Part shown: positions 43,880 through 54,593 of the stretch, in pieces
How positions within the stretch are numbered: position 1 is the first letter of the stretch
How the letters are laid out: the number at the start of each line of letters is the position of its first letter
Assembly (NCBI GenBank): GCA_039654915.1
Contig: CM077597.1
Location: 80,044,001-80,108,000, forward strand
DNA: 64,000 bases
Direction of reading: 5' to 3'
Source of the DNA: Aquilaria yunnanensis
Lineage: Eukaryota; Streptophyta; Magnoliopsida; Malvales; Thymelaeaceae
The notes under the pieces: generated by a model
Databases searched by the model: none
The model's input: the letters and a program-made list of their open reading frames with translations, nothing else
Told to the model about the DNA's origin: nothing
Position numbers and translations under genes: made by a program

Positions 43880-44340
43880 ATCAAATGCCATATAGGATTT
43901 CCCGTCAGCCCCATCTAATATAGGACTAACATAGCTCACATTTTCAAATATATAGAACTCAAGCAGAAACTTGTTTAGTTATAGGACTCAATCAGAAAAA
44001 TTATAAAACTTATAGAAATTTTTTTTACTTTTCCTCGGTTATTTTGTGTACGGGTTATTTAAAGTTTGAGCTAAATTAGGTTTAAACTATTATAGTTCAT
44101 GTACTTCGGGGATTAAGTTTTCTCAAATTTTACTAAAATCAGGTTCATGTTCATCTTAAGTTATATATAATCAGATGAGGTTTGCTAACTTTTTGTTCAA
44201 ATCGAATCATGTTAGGATTATATTTGGATGGACGGGTCAAGCCGCGGGTCCAATTCTGGTGGTACTGTTGAAGGGCAAGGGTCCAGGGGGAGGGAGAGAG
44301 AGAATGCGAGGTGAGGCGAGGGATGATCGGGAAACAGAGT

Positions 44341-44350
44341 AATGGGCCTA
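44341..44350 (+). promoter_or_regulatory. Site II-like TGGGCC element upstream of CXE18-like gene
   Basis: ATGGGCCTAA is the TGGGCC type of site II motif common in plant proximal promoters. It lies ~60 bp upstream of the TATA box. By motif only. Confidence 0.35.
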
Positions 44351-44398
44351 ATGTCTGGTACAATTAATTAGAATGGGGTATTTTCGGTATTTGGATTA

Positions 44399-44409
44399 CT
44401 TATATAAAT
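44399..44409 (+). promoter_or_regulatory. TATA box of the CXE18-like gene
   Basis: TATATAAAT at 44401-44409, about 100 bp before the ATG. A transcription start around 44430-44435 would leave a ~75-nt leader rich in C and A (CACCCCACCAAGG..CAACAACCTCAACAAC), typical of plant 5' UTRs. Confidence 0.6.
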
Positions 44410-44508
44410 CACACGCATTCGTCCAACGCACCCCACCAAGGCCGCACCAACAACCTCAACAACTTCATCAAAATCACGTCTCTTTCTTGTCTTCAACCAC
44501 TCAAATCA

Positions 44509-45528
44509 ATGTCTCTCTCATTGGCCTCTCAATCCAAGCCCACCACGCCTTCGCTTCCATGGAAGACCAAGCTCGCCGTCTCTCTCATCTCCGCCGTCAC
44601 TGACTCCACCTCCCGTCCCGACGGCACTGTCAACCGCCGCCTCCTCCGCTTCCTCGACTACAAGGTCCCTCCCAGCTCCACTCCCCATAACTACGTCTCC
44701 TCCTCCGACACCACCGTCGACTCATCCCGGAACCTCTGGTTCCGTCTCTTCTCTCCCTCCTCCGGAGGCAGCAGTCTCCCTGTCGTCGTGTTCTTCCACG
44801 GCGGAGGCTTCACGTTCCTCAACGCCGACTCGAAAGCGTACGATGTTGTGTGCCGGAGGTTCGCCAGGAAGTTCCCGGCGTATGTTGTCTCCGTGAACTA
44901 CCGTCTCGCACCGGAGCACAAGTATCCTGCCCAATTCGATGATGGGTTTGACGTGTTGAAGTATCTGGACGCTAATGGGAAGGTTATTCTGCCGGCGAAT
45001 GCTGATCTGACTCTATGTTTCCTCGCCGGGGACAGCGCTGGAGCCAATTTGGCGCACCACGTGGCGGTCCGCGTTTGCCAGGGTGGGAATTTCGGCAGTC
45101 TGAAGCTAGCCGGGCTGATGGCGATTCAGCCGTTCTTCGGCGGGGATGAGCGGACGGCGGCGGAGCGGGAACTAGTGGGGTCGCTGCTGGTGTCTGTGCC
45201 CCGAACTGACTTCTGTTGGAGGGTATTTCTGCCGGAGGGGTCAAATCGGAACCACCCGGCGGCAAACGTGAGCGGGCCAAATGCCGAGGACATAACGGGG
45301 CTGAACCTGCCGGAGACGGTGGTGGTAGTGGCCGGGTTCGACCCGTTGAAGGATTGGCAGAGGAGGTATTACGAGTGGATGAAGAAATCCGGGAAGAGAG
45401 TGAGATTAATCGAGTATCCGGACATGATTCACGCGTTTTATATTTTCCCGGAGCTGCCGGAGGCGACGGATCTGATCATGCAGCTGAAGAAGTTCGTCTC
45501 CAAATGCTCCGATTCCGGCAGTGAGTAG
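44509..45528 (+). CDS. CXE18: CXE-family carboxylesterase, CXE18-like (intact, single exon)
   Basis: The 339-residue alpha/beta-hydrolase hydrolyses carboxylic esters; the physiological substrate is unknown. The oxyanion-hole motif HGGGF is at residues 97-101, the nucleophile elbow GDSAG at 174-178 (Ser176), and the other triad members are Asp278 (in [16 protein letters not shown]) and His308 (in [14 protein letters not shown]). Length and the phrases '[14 protein letters not shown]', '[20 protein letters not shown]' and '[11 protein letters not shown]' match Arabidopsis CXE18 (At5g23530) closely. It belongs to the plant GID1-related group but keeps a full catalytic triad, so it is an enzyme and not a gibberellin receptor. 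No signal peptide is evident, so it is probably cytosolic. The start ATG at 44509 is preceded by a CAAT-rich leader and a TATA box. It is GC-rich compared with its AT-rich flanks. No intron, frameshift or missing key residue. Confidence 0.93.
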   Translation: MSLSLASQSKPTTPSLPWKTKLAVSLISAVTDSTSRPDGTVNRRLLRFLDYKVPPSSTPHNYVSSSDTTVDSSRNLWFRLFSPSSGGSSLPVVVFFHGGGFTFLNADSKAYDVVCRRFARKFPAYVVSVNYRLAPEHKYPAQFDDGFDVLKYLDANGKVILPANADLTLCFLAGDSAGANLAHHVAVRVCQGGNFGSLKLAGLMAIQPFFGGDERTAAERELVGSLLVSVPRTDFCWRVFLPEGSNRNHPAANVSGPNAEDITGLNLPETVVVVAGFDPLKDWQRRYYEWMKKSGKRVRLIEYPDMIHAFYIFPELPEATDLIMQLKKFVSKCSDSGSE

Positions 45529-45831
45529 TGGATACATTAACCTTTTAAGGATATTAATAATTTACTTATTGAAAGAAAAAAACAAAACAATTAATAATTG
45601 TAAGGTTTGATTCGCCCCTATTCTAAAATGTAGTTAATTTTATTTTATTTTATTTTTTGTGTACGTTTTCTACAAATTGAAGGTGAATATTTAATACTGT
45701 ATATCTTATTGATTATAACTTAAATAGAATCTTTTCTCCAAAATTAATTAGCTTTTCTAATTTTTTATTTTTTGGTAGTTAGAATTATCTATTACTACAA
45801 GTTTAAGGGCCTGAACAGGAAAGAAATGTGA
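45529..45831. other. 3' flank of the CXE18-like gene
   Basis: AT-rich 3' region. 'AATTAATAATTGTAAGG' near 45590 could serve as near-upstream polyadenylation sequence, but no canonical AATAAA is found close to the stop. No further gene. Confidence 0.4.
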
Positions 45832-45994
45832 AGTAGTGTCTGGGAATGTTAACGGATATTTACTCTAGAATGTATCCGCATGTATCCTATGTTATGGGTA
45901 GTTTTTTTGACAATTAAATGGATATAAAGTGGATGTAAATTTTTTTATTTTCATATCTATTGGATGTGGATAGGATATGAGTTTAAGCTTACCG

Positions 45995-46011
45995 CCCCCC
46001 CCCCCCCCCCC
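45995..46011 (+). repeat. Poly(C) tract, 17 nt
   Basis: A C-run followed by CACACACA inside the left arm of the hAT-like element. Confidence 0.85.
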
Positions 46012-46446
46012 ACACACACATGTTCTGCTAGATGATTTACAGCTGTATGATTTCTATTCATATATGTTGTGGTTTGCTAGATATTGTTTCAGAATAAACT
46101 TTGTATAATTAAACATGTTTTTTAAAAAGTTATCAAACAATACATTTGCTGCTCATTCATTCTTACTGTAAAAAAAAGACCGCCAATATAGGATTGAAAT
46201 TTGAATGTGATTCTATATTGATATAGCTTACTTTTATTAGATTTTACTTTCTATTTGATGTGGTATACCCAAATGTTAACATCTACATAGAGATAATGGA
46301 TATAAGTTTGACTTGGTGACTTAGAGATGTATCTTTTATATGTATTTTTTCTTCCTATAAGGCATCACACATGAATATTTTTTGTTTAGGTATATGTATG
46401 TCTTATTATTGATATCATTTTTTTTCAAGACCATTTTAATATTTTT

Positions 46447-49400
46447 TGTAATAACCCTATAAATTAAGGAAAAGAAAATTAACAAATTACCCTTAAAAAA
46501 AAAGGAATAAATAAATAAATAAATAAAAATAAATTAATTAACATTTTGTCCTCAAAGGGTATTTTTGTAATTTTACCTATCAATTTAGAAAATCAATATA
46601 AAATTAAGAATCTTGATTCTTAGATGATTCCTTTAGTGGTTATTAAGTCAAATTCCAAACCGGAAGCTCAAAGTCATTTTTTTTAGGCTAGGGGCATTTT
46701 TGTCATTTACAACCAAGCATCGGATGAAAAATCTGATAGCACCATTGGATTCTTCTCACAAAAATGAGTCAAGAGAAATTTGTCTCACTCAATTCTGAAT
46801 CCGTTTGCTTAGATTTCCAAAAATTTAGCCTATGCGCGTGTAGGGTTTAAACCGGGTTCGTGCTTTTACTGTATATAATAATTTCCCAACTAACCCTAAT
46901 TTTTATTCTAAAAAGTTTCAGCCGCATGCCCCCTTGGAATTTTGTTTGTTAAGAAAAAAAACAATTTAATTTAATTTACCTACTTATCTATATTTTCCTT
47001 ATTTTAAAAACCTTCATTATTATCCTAATATAACTACAACTCTTTTTTTTAATTTAATATTCTTTTCCCCGTATCTCTCCTAGGTCAAAACAAAATTCCA
47101 ATTCGGCACCAAAGCTTGCTGCCGCCTCTTGTCTTTTTCTCCTTAAACAACTCTCCACCGCCACAAAACAAAAATTGGAACTTGGGAAAAATGTCATTCA
47201 CAATCTTTTGGTTCGCTTCGCGACAGTTGTTCATCTACGCTTATTTTTCCATCAAACCGTATAAGTTCAACCATTCATGCTTTGATTCTTGGCTCTTCCA
47301 AACTATTGGAATATTAATTTAATTCCATATTTTACCTAGATTTATTGGATTGAGGAGAAACCCTATTGGAACACAAAAACGATCCTACACATACCGGCGA
47401 TTCCGAATTCATTTGTGTAAGTCTAAATTATTCTATATCCCTCTTTTAATTTTTTTTTTCCAGCACCTAAAGGCCTTATATATTTGCTTTAAATATTTGG
47501 TAGATTATTATTAATCCAAGTTTTGGGTTTTTCCACTCGTTTCCGGTGCGATCTTGTCCATACTTGGTTCTAAGCCCAAGTAAGCCACCGTAGTCTTTTT
47601 AAAATTCTTTTAGCTGTTAATTTCAAATCTTACAGCCCTAACAATTATCTCATCTTTGCTGTCCATGTTGTTATAAAGGGTTAGAAAATCCTTACTTGAA
47701 GGTCTGGCGCTTCGTTGGACTCCCGGAGCGTCAGAGATCCCGAAAACACATCGGTAACCGAAATAGAATTTTTTTTCCTTCCAAGATCAATTTTTACAGC
47801 CATTAAATGAGCTTATAAGATAGTGTATGGCTGCTGTAATTTTTAGGATCGATATCAAGAAGGCTCCCGGCACGATCCCGAATAGGCACAAGGCCACCGA
47901 AGGCACCCTGAGACCCTTTTTGCCCACTAGGTAAAATTTCGGTCTAAATGCCAAAAACATGAACCTTCCAAGTACCATTTAGGAAATTTTCAATTGTTAG
48001 TATATTTTTCTAATTTTTCTACCTTACTAACTTTTTGTAGGACCGTTCTAAGAAATCACCCCGATTCACCGTGTTTCCGTACTAGGTAAGGGGGAAGAGC
48101 GGGTTAGTTCTCGTGGGCCCTCTTAGGCCCAAAATAAGCATCAACCCGAATAATAAATTTTAAGTAAACAATTGGGCTAAATAAAATCTTTAAATGCGTG
48201 GGCAACATGGGTAGGGTAATTAATTAGTTTTCTAGAATTTTATTTTATTTTATTTTATTTCTCTTCCTTTGAGATGTAATTTTGGTTGGTTGGTTGTATG
48301 GTTGTAATGATTTGATGTATGATGTATGTTTGGCGCTAGTATCATATTAGGACCGCTTATAACAAGAATTAAATTAGAAATATGTTAAGACCGCCTAAAT
48401 AAACACCGCTAGTAGCATGTTTAGGGCCGGCGAGACAAACACCGCTAGTACCATGTTTAGGGCCGACAAGCTCATTAGCAACATGATAAGATTGGAAGGA
48501 ACCGTTAGTGGCATGTTAGGGCCGTAATAAATTATTATAAGCCGATAGATAAAGGATTAGGAGCGCAAATACTAAATGACCAATTTAGAAAGAATTCACG
48601 AGAAATGAGATGAACATTTATCACAAATACACTTAAAAGATATCACTGATTGTCATGACATCATGTAACACTAAACTAAGATAACATGATAGAAGAAATA
48701 GGATGCACTAGAATCATGGCATTATACTAAAAAGAGCTAAAGTAAAATGAGCTACGGTCATGCATCAATTGGTTGTTGCATATGATTGATGTTTGTCATA
48801 TACAAGATTGCATTAGGTAAAAGATTTGAAGAGTAAGATAAAATACGAGTCATGCAAGGTTGGTGATGAACCATATCTACATGACCTAATAAGCCGTAAA
48901 TTTAGACGAGAGGTTCGGAACGGACGATTCGAACTCGAGAGGCATGTTAGGGTGGCGGCAGACCGTCCCTAGTCATGACCCGATATTGACACGGAGTATG
49001 GAGATATGATTTGTGCGCTGTCAGACCATAGCTGGCGAGGGACCATGCTTATGGCTGTTATCACGAGAGGCTCTACCTCGGCGTAGGTATCCCGAGAGGC
49101 TCTGGCTTGGTGGCATCCCTAGTGGGACTGCCTAAGAGTTATCCCGAGAGTGGGTGATGTACACACTCACCACCCTAGGTTCGTCCGACGGCAATTAAGT
49201 ATTGGATTAAGTGATCGATCAAGAAGATATTATTTAATCGGTAAAAAGAATTATGCATATGCATGGTAGTTCAAGCATGCTAGTAGGATTTTGATTTTGT
49301 TGTTATGATGTTGTATGGAATTGTTCTTTAAGTAAATTGCTACAGCTTAAAGTTTATTATTCGTTGTTGTTTGTTACGGGAATATTAGGACCCACGTGAT

Positions 49401-49833
49401 GGGCCTGATACTTCCCTCTTACTGAGCAAGTTGTGCTCATCCCTCCTCTTAACATGTTTTTCTAGGTGAGTACTATGAGGAGACAGAGTACATTGAACCA
49501 TATAACGAGATTCAAGATGTGGAGCAGACTGAGTGAGAGTATGCTGTAGCCCCTCGAAAGTAGAACTGGCTGGGACTGAGTTTTAACTTTGTGTTATTTG
49601 ATTTCTAAAGAAACATATGGTTTGTTTAAATTGGCACTTTATCTGCATATTAGTTTTCCTGAGATTGTCACTTAACTACTCTGATTTCGTTTAATACTCT
49701 TATTGTTTGGAAAATAATTTAAAATAAAATGTTTTACCTCACATTTCTTAAATTATTTTAATTAAATGCTTTATTATTCTGGGAATTTAAGATATCTTTT
49801 AAAATTAAGGTTTATAAAATTGGGGGCGTTACA
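46447..49833 (+). mobile_element. Solo LTR of a Gypsy-type retrotransposon (~3.39 kb)
   Basis: It begins TGTAATAACCC and ends GGGGGCGTTACA. It is flanked by TTTTT on both sides (46442-46446 and 49834-49838), compatible with a 5-bp target duplication though low in complexity. No primer site follows the end and no gag/pol is present, so it is a solo LTR left by recombination. The length and the 'ACTGAGCAAG...GTGCTCATCC...GGTGAG' motif near 49421 fit the long LTRs of Tekay-type chromoviruses. It has local repeats 'ACCGCTAGTA.CATGTTTAGGGCCG' at 48408-48510. Paralogous fragments lie at 3004-4059 and 5399-6186. Confidence 0.75.
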
Positions 49834-50069
49834 TTTTTTATTATAATACTCTATTGTAAAATTACTATTTTCTATTATGATAGTATGTGGCCGGTTGGTG
49901 GGTTTCACCCGATCCTACCCGCCTTAAAATAGATAAGATATAGATATTAAAATTGTAAATTTAATGAATGATAGATATGATATGAATTGGGTATCCAACA
50001 TGATAAATAGAATGTAAGTTTAGCACTATCCTATCTATACCCTATCCATTGTTATCCCTAGTAGTGTCT

Positions 50070-50441
50070 CATATTGGAGCCGACACTATGACAGAACAAA
50101 GGCCTTACTATACTGGATGAGGGTGTAGAGACTATAAATTTTTCATGCATGTTTACTGTAGTTAAACAAAGAAAATTATATAAAATGCATATTAAAAAAA
50201 AACATAATTAAATTATTTCTTTGAATATCTTGAAATGTTCTTTTTTGCTGAAGTGCACTGCCACATGTTTAAAAAAAAAATCATGTGTACTTCAAATAAT
50301 GTGGTACATTGAAGTTAGACAAATTAAATTTAAGTACATCTTATACATAACTTTACTTCAATTAAAAGATGTCCATATCATCTTTAAAAATCGGTTTGAA
50401 GCTCTAGCATTTTCCATTTATCACCGAGGTATTATCTCGAA
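50070..50441. other. Intergenic sequence, no gene recognised
   Basis: AT-rich sequence. The 96-codon ORF at 50221-50511 has a Cys/Leu-rich composition and no recognisable motif, and its end overlaps the next element, so I do not call it a gene. Confidence 0.35.
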
Positions 50442-50604
50442 GGTTTTAAATCTTGTATGGGATAGTACACTATCTTTATATAATACTAATACTATATCGT
50501 ATCATTTCTAATATACCGGTTTTAGTACAAAAACAACACACGCACACACATACATGCACAGAAAACAAACCATTTAACTTGAGATTGTAAGAGTGTGAGC
50601 TGTA

Positions 50605-50662
<58 letters not shown>

Positions 50663-51014
50663 CTTAATTAGGAGTTTTCCTTACATAATTATTCCACTAT
50701 GTATAATAAAAACATAATTTTTCAGGTATGGAAAAAAATAAAAGTACAAGTTTTGTTTCAAATATTTACAAAATTAATTAATTACAAATACTTATAATAT
50801 ATTTTATCTAAAAATATCAAAAACTGAAAAAAAAAAATAAAAAAAAAATTTGTCTGATACCGATACAGTATGCATGTACAGGGCAAGACGGCTAGTACAT
50901 TTACTTCTAATTGATAGAGGCCAGTATAGATGATAGGTTTTGTTTCGACTGTCCCTTACTATTTCCACATCAATACCGGTATGTACCGTCTGGTACAATA
51001 CAATATTCAAAACC
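50442..51014 (+). mobile_element. MITE-like element with GGTTTT termini
   Basis: The left end GGTTTTAAATCTTGTATGG is mirrored by 'GTACAATACAATATTCAAAACC' at 50993-51014, and both subterminal regions contain ATACCGGT. The interior holds a (TA)n microsatellite. No coding region, and no clear target duplication. Confidence 0.4.
50607..50661 (+). repeat. (TA)n microsatellite
   Basis: About 27 uninterrupted TA dinucleotides. Confidence 0.95.
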
Positions 51015-51174
51015 ATGATTGTCGCTAGCGGCTGTGGTTGCTCTTCAATTCTATTTGGTCCATGTTTGATAAGATTATAAGATAAAACTTGTGTAGGTTC
51101 GGCCCACATGTAAATCAAGACACACAAGATTACTTATATTAATTAGTTTTGCCTGATTCAAACAAATCATTACA

Positions 51175-51255
51175 TTTGGTGGAGTGGTTAGCAACTTAGC
51201 ATGCTAAAGGATAAATTTGGAGGTAAGGGTTTGAGTTGCGTTAAACCATGTTATA
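51175..51255 (+). mobile_element. tRNA-derived SINE-like head
   Basis: The A-box-like TGGTGGAGTGGTTAGCA (51177-51193) and B-box-like GGGTTTGAGTTGC (51228-51240) are at tRNA-like spacing, i.e. an internal Pol III promoter. No full tRNA cloverleaf with a paired acceptor stem is evident, and the sequence runs into T-rich DNA. This fits a SINE derived from a tRNA better than a functional tRNA gene. Confidence 0.45.
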
Positions 51256-52073
51256 TTTCCCAGACTTTTTGCTTTTCTGTTTCTTTGCCAGTTTTTTTTT
51301 AATTTTTTTTCCAACTTTCCTTACACCTCTTTGTTTTTTATTTTAGTTTCCAATTTTAATTTTTATTGTTTCCAGTTTTATTTTTTATTTCATTTTTTCC
51401 TTTTATTTTTCCATTCTTTTGTTTATTTCCAGTTTTGTATGTTGTTTCTTCTAGTTTTTGTCTACCTCTTCTTCTTATTTTTATTTCATTTTTATTTTTT
51501 GTTTTCATCTTGTTTTTTTCTAAAACTTATCTACTTTATTCTTCATTTTTTGTTTCAAAATTTTCAACTAATAAAAAAAAGATAACTAGTTGAACCAAAA
51601 GAACAAATACTTATTGGCAAATGAACAGACTGTTCCTAAAAAAGAACAAATAGATACCAAGAAAGAATAATTAATTTCTCTGAAAAAAACTAATAGATAC
51701 TCATAAAAGAATAACTAATTTGCCAAAAAGAATGAGCAGAAATTGATAAAAAAATAGAAAGTTGAGCCAAAAGAAAGAATAATTAATTACAAAAGAACAA
51801 TTAGTTTTTTTAAAAGAATAAGTAAGAATTGATAAAAATACAAGAAGGCCTAAAATAACAAGCAACTACTAATAAAAAAAATTAATTTCTCTAAAAGAAA
51901 AAACAAAAACTTATAAAACAACACGAATTTTAGCCAAAAGAACAAAAAAATTATTAATCAAAGATCAACTAGTTTATCTATAAAAACAAGCAAGAAATGA
52001 TAAAAATAAATAAATTTTAGTCAAAAAGAACAAATACTTACTGATAAAAGAATAATTAGTTTATCTAAAAAAC
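51256..52073. other. Pyrimidine-rich then purine-rich low-complexity DNA
   Basis: 51256-51580 is T-rich with 'TTTCCAGTTTT' phrases. 51585-52073 is made of degenerate 'AAAAGAACAA..A.TTAATAAAAGAATAACTAGTTTATCT' units. Overlapping F/L-rich ORFs in the T-rich half are compositional. The degenerate A-rich unit continues after the MITE at 52430-52770. Confidence 0.5.
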
Positions 52074-52076
52074 TAA

Positions 52077-52410
52077 CACCTAATTCATTTTAACTTACTC
52101 TAACTTAATTCGAAATAACTTATTTATATGTTTACATCTTTTTTACTTGAAACTAATTTTATTTGAAAGTTAATATTATTTAGGTGAAATAATCCAATGA
52201 TTGTAAAATTTTTATAATACTATTAATTTTTTATAAATTTTTCTTTTTAAAAATTAAAAAAGAAAATTTCATAGAAATTTAATAACATGGAAAAATTTTG
52301 TTTCAAATGGATTATTACACCTATATAATATTGGCTTTCAAATGAAATTGATTTTAGGTGAAAAAGATTTAAAACCATTTTAGATTAAGTTAACTTAAAA
52401 CGAATGGGTG
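52077..52410 (+). mobile_element. Fold-back MITE copy 1 (334 bp, TAA duplication)
   Basis: The halves are inverted copies: 'CACCTAATTCATTTTAACTTA' against the complement of 'TAAGTTAACTTAAAACGAATGGGTG', and 'TTGAAAGTTAATATTATTTAGGTG' against the complement of 'CACCTATATAATATTGGCTTTCAA'. It is flanked by TAA (52074-52076 and 52411-52413), the 3-bp duplication of Tourist/PIF-Harbinger MITEs. No coding capacity. Confidence 0.75.
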
Positions 52411-52413
52411 TAA

Positions 52414-53201
52414 GTAATAATATGTAAAAAACAGAAAATTGAACTATAGGAACAAACAACTAGTTATCTAAAATAAAAAGAAAAAATTTATAAAAGAACA
52501 TGAAGTCGAGTCAGAAGAACAAATAATTACTAATAAAATAAATAATTTATTTAAAAGAACAAGCAGAATGTTAAAAAAAACAAGTAAAATTTGATAAAAG
52601 AATAGAAAGCTAAAATAATAAAAAACTACTAATAAAAGAATAACTAGATTATAAAAAAATAGAAAGTAATAAAAGAATAAAAAGTTGAGCCAAAAGAACG
52701 AACATACTTATAACAAATAGCTAATTTATCTAAAAGAACAAGTAAAAACTAATAAAGAACATGAAGTTCAATAATCTACTCATTTACTAATCACTTCCAT
52801 AAGTTTTCTAAGAAAGCAATTAGTTTTTGTAATTTTTTTCTCACCCACAATAGTAAATAAAAATACTTAATTTGTTCATATTTTGGAAATAATTTTTGAA
52901 TTTCTTAAAATGTAGAGTTTCAATTGATATATATAAGTTGAGTAAATATTCATTAAACACAAAAATAATACATTATTTAATTCTAAAAAACAGGCTTTGA
53001 TAAGCACCTAAGAATTACACTCTTTGAGTTTGGAAGTATACGGTTTTCCTTATTTTTTAATGTTATTAAGGAAGATGACTTTTTCATATTCAATCTATTA
53101 ATTTAAAGTGTTTATTAACTATCAAACCATTATTAAGATTTGAGAAAATTGGTATAAATCTTAAAAGTGTTGGGTTGAAGAGTTTGGAGCCTTGAGACTA
53201 T
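52414..53201. other. AT-rich degenerate repeat and intergenic sequence
   Basis: 52430-52770 continues the 'AAAAGAACAAG' degenerate units interrupted by the MITE, confirming that the MITE inserted into them. The remainder is AT-rich without features. Confidence 0.45.
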
Positions 53202-54593
53202 ACACCTAGGTGTATAAGCACCTAATTAACACCGTTAGGATTTTGTTAGTTTTAAGTATAAATAGTAACTTTTACTTCTTAAGATAAGTTATATTTAATT
53301 AGTATAATTATGGAATGTATTAACCTTATTCAAATTTTTAGCTATGGGAAAATTTTAAATTTGAATTCATTTGAAAAGATAATAATAATGAAACAAATAA
53401 ATATAATATGATAAATATGATAATTATTTAAAAACAAGTTTATTCATTTAGCTTTTTCGTATAACCAAATATATTTCGATAGTGACATACATTCAGATAT
53501 CAGTTTCATACAATTGGTTGTCAGTTTAATACATAAAGAATTCAGTTACATGATAAACATTCATCTCTCTCTCATAAGACATAAACACCACCAGACAATA
53601 CAAATAAAAAAATCAGTAAATCCGAGACCCAAATCACACATACAATATTTATCACAAATCGAACCCAAATAATACATATCACACATTTTGAACATGGGAG
53701 CATACATGATCACATGTGTTATCCTATTAGTCAGAAGTTCCCACACAAAATAGTAGACAAACAAATCGCTCCTGGGATCATACACAGAATCACATAGACA
53801 TACAAATCAAACTTGGGATCATACATACCCACCACCAGATAATACATCAAGATTATGATAAACAATCTCAGCAGATAGAACAATACAAAATCGTGACAAA
53901 CAACACACGAATCGAACAAAAAATGTTTGAAATTCAGAATCACACCTTTTGTCCTACTTACAACCCACCGCAGGTACCGTTGTAGGCCACCAATCGGAAC
54001 TCAGCCTTCTCATAAACCACCACAATCACCGTCTCCCGGATTGATGCGGTATTCTTTTCGCCCTTATCATCGTCATACTTTTTTTCGTGGAGAGACACGA
54101 CTTCTTTTTTCCTCCTCCGTCGCCGGCGCGTTTGAAGAATCAGTGTGCACAAACCCACCACAATCACCGTCCTAGGCCACTCGGTCTTCTCACAAATCGA
54201 TTAGAAGTAGAACTTGGGATTATACATACCCACTACCAGATAATACATCAAGGAAAAAGAATCAAGGCAGAGAAAAAAAAAAAAGAACTATAAGAACCAG
54301 GGAGAGGAAGGAAGAAGGAATAAGAATAGCAGAGAAGAAGAGAAAAAAAGGACGTAAAGACAAAGGAGGGGGACGATTAGAAGTAGGACAAAAAGCCAAA
54401 AAAGATTACTGGTGGGAGAAAGAAAATTACGGGAATTAAATAGTAATTACTAAATTGACTAATTTATAAAAGGAAACTTAGTGATAATTATCACAAAAAT
54501 TATGAATTTATCCTAATTGATTCAAGTTTCCTTTTAAATCTAAAACTAACTGAACCTAAACGTCATTTAATAGGTGCACAAGCACCTAGGTGC
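53202..54593 (+). mobile_element. TIR element (~1.4 kb) with internal duplicated segment
   Basis: The left arm from 53202 (ACACCTAGGTGTATAAGCACCTAATTAA...GTTAGTTTTAAGTATAAA) matches the complement of the right arm ending at 54593 (GCACCTAGGTGCTTGTGCACCTATTAAAT...GTTAGTTTTAGATTTAAA) over ~100 bp. Inside, a ~31-bp direct repeat (CATACATACCCACCACCAGA...) occurs at 53821 and 54222. A GC-richer part, 53940-54190, holds overlapping ORFs on both strands. Long TIRs suggest a Mutator-like element; no duplication could be fixed. Confidence 0.55.
53958..54167 (-). other. Unrecognised short ORF within the TIR element, possible captured fragment
   Basis: A 69-codon frame with a basic stretch (RRRRRRKKE), an acidic/basic segment (HEKKYDDDKGEK) and 'ETVIVVVYEKAEFRLVAYNG'. 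Composition differs from the flanks and looks more protein-like than the AT-rich surroundings. I cannot name a family. The opposite-strand frame 53927-54175 is its shadow or vice versa. Confidence 0.25.

Larger units (their letters stand above)
41841..44038 (+). mobile_element. Mutator-like element with long TIRs carrying a gene fragment (Pack-MULE-like)
   Basis: The ~150-bp ends are inverted copies. The left arm 41841-41990 (GGGAAAATGCCATAAAAAG...GAAAATGTGAGCTACATTA...) aligns with the complement of 43880-44038 (AGGAAAAG..., GAAAATGTGAGCTATGTTA...). The outside 9-mers are GAGTTATTT (41832-41840) and CGGTTATTT (44039-44047), 7 of 9 matching, the length used by Mutator elements. The interior has no transposase. 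It carries a short-chain dehydrogenase fragment (42193-42531) and a nested TRIM (42583-43081). Confidence 0.7.
45842..50059 (+). mobile_element. hAT-like non-autonomous element split by a Gypsy solo LTR
   Basis: The left end GGGAATGTTAACGGATA is mirrored by the right end TATCCATTGTTATCCCT. A 10-bp direct repeat AGTAGTGTCT flanks both sides (45832-45841 and 50060-50069); the true duplication is probably the 8 bp AGTAGTGT plus chance matching. The arms have 'GGATAGGATATGA', 'TGGATATAAAGTGGATG' and 'ACCGGCCACAT' type sequence but no coding region. Without the 3.4-kb LTR in its middle the element is ~830 bp. Confidence 0.7.

Noticed and set aside
44722..45524. ORFs in other frames over the carboxylesterase gene
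   Set aside because: Shadows of the GC-rich CXE18-like coding region, which alone carries a conserved family motif set.
51331..51593. Phe/Leu/Ser-rich ORFs that look like membrane proteins
   Set aside because: They are translations of poly(T)-rich low-complexity DNA, overlap in two frames and have no motif or conserved neighbour.
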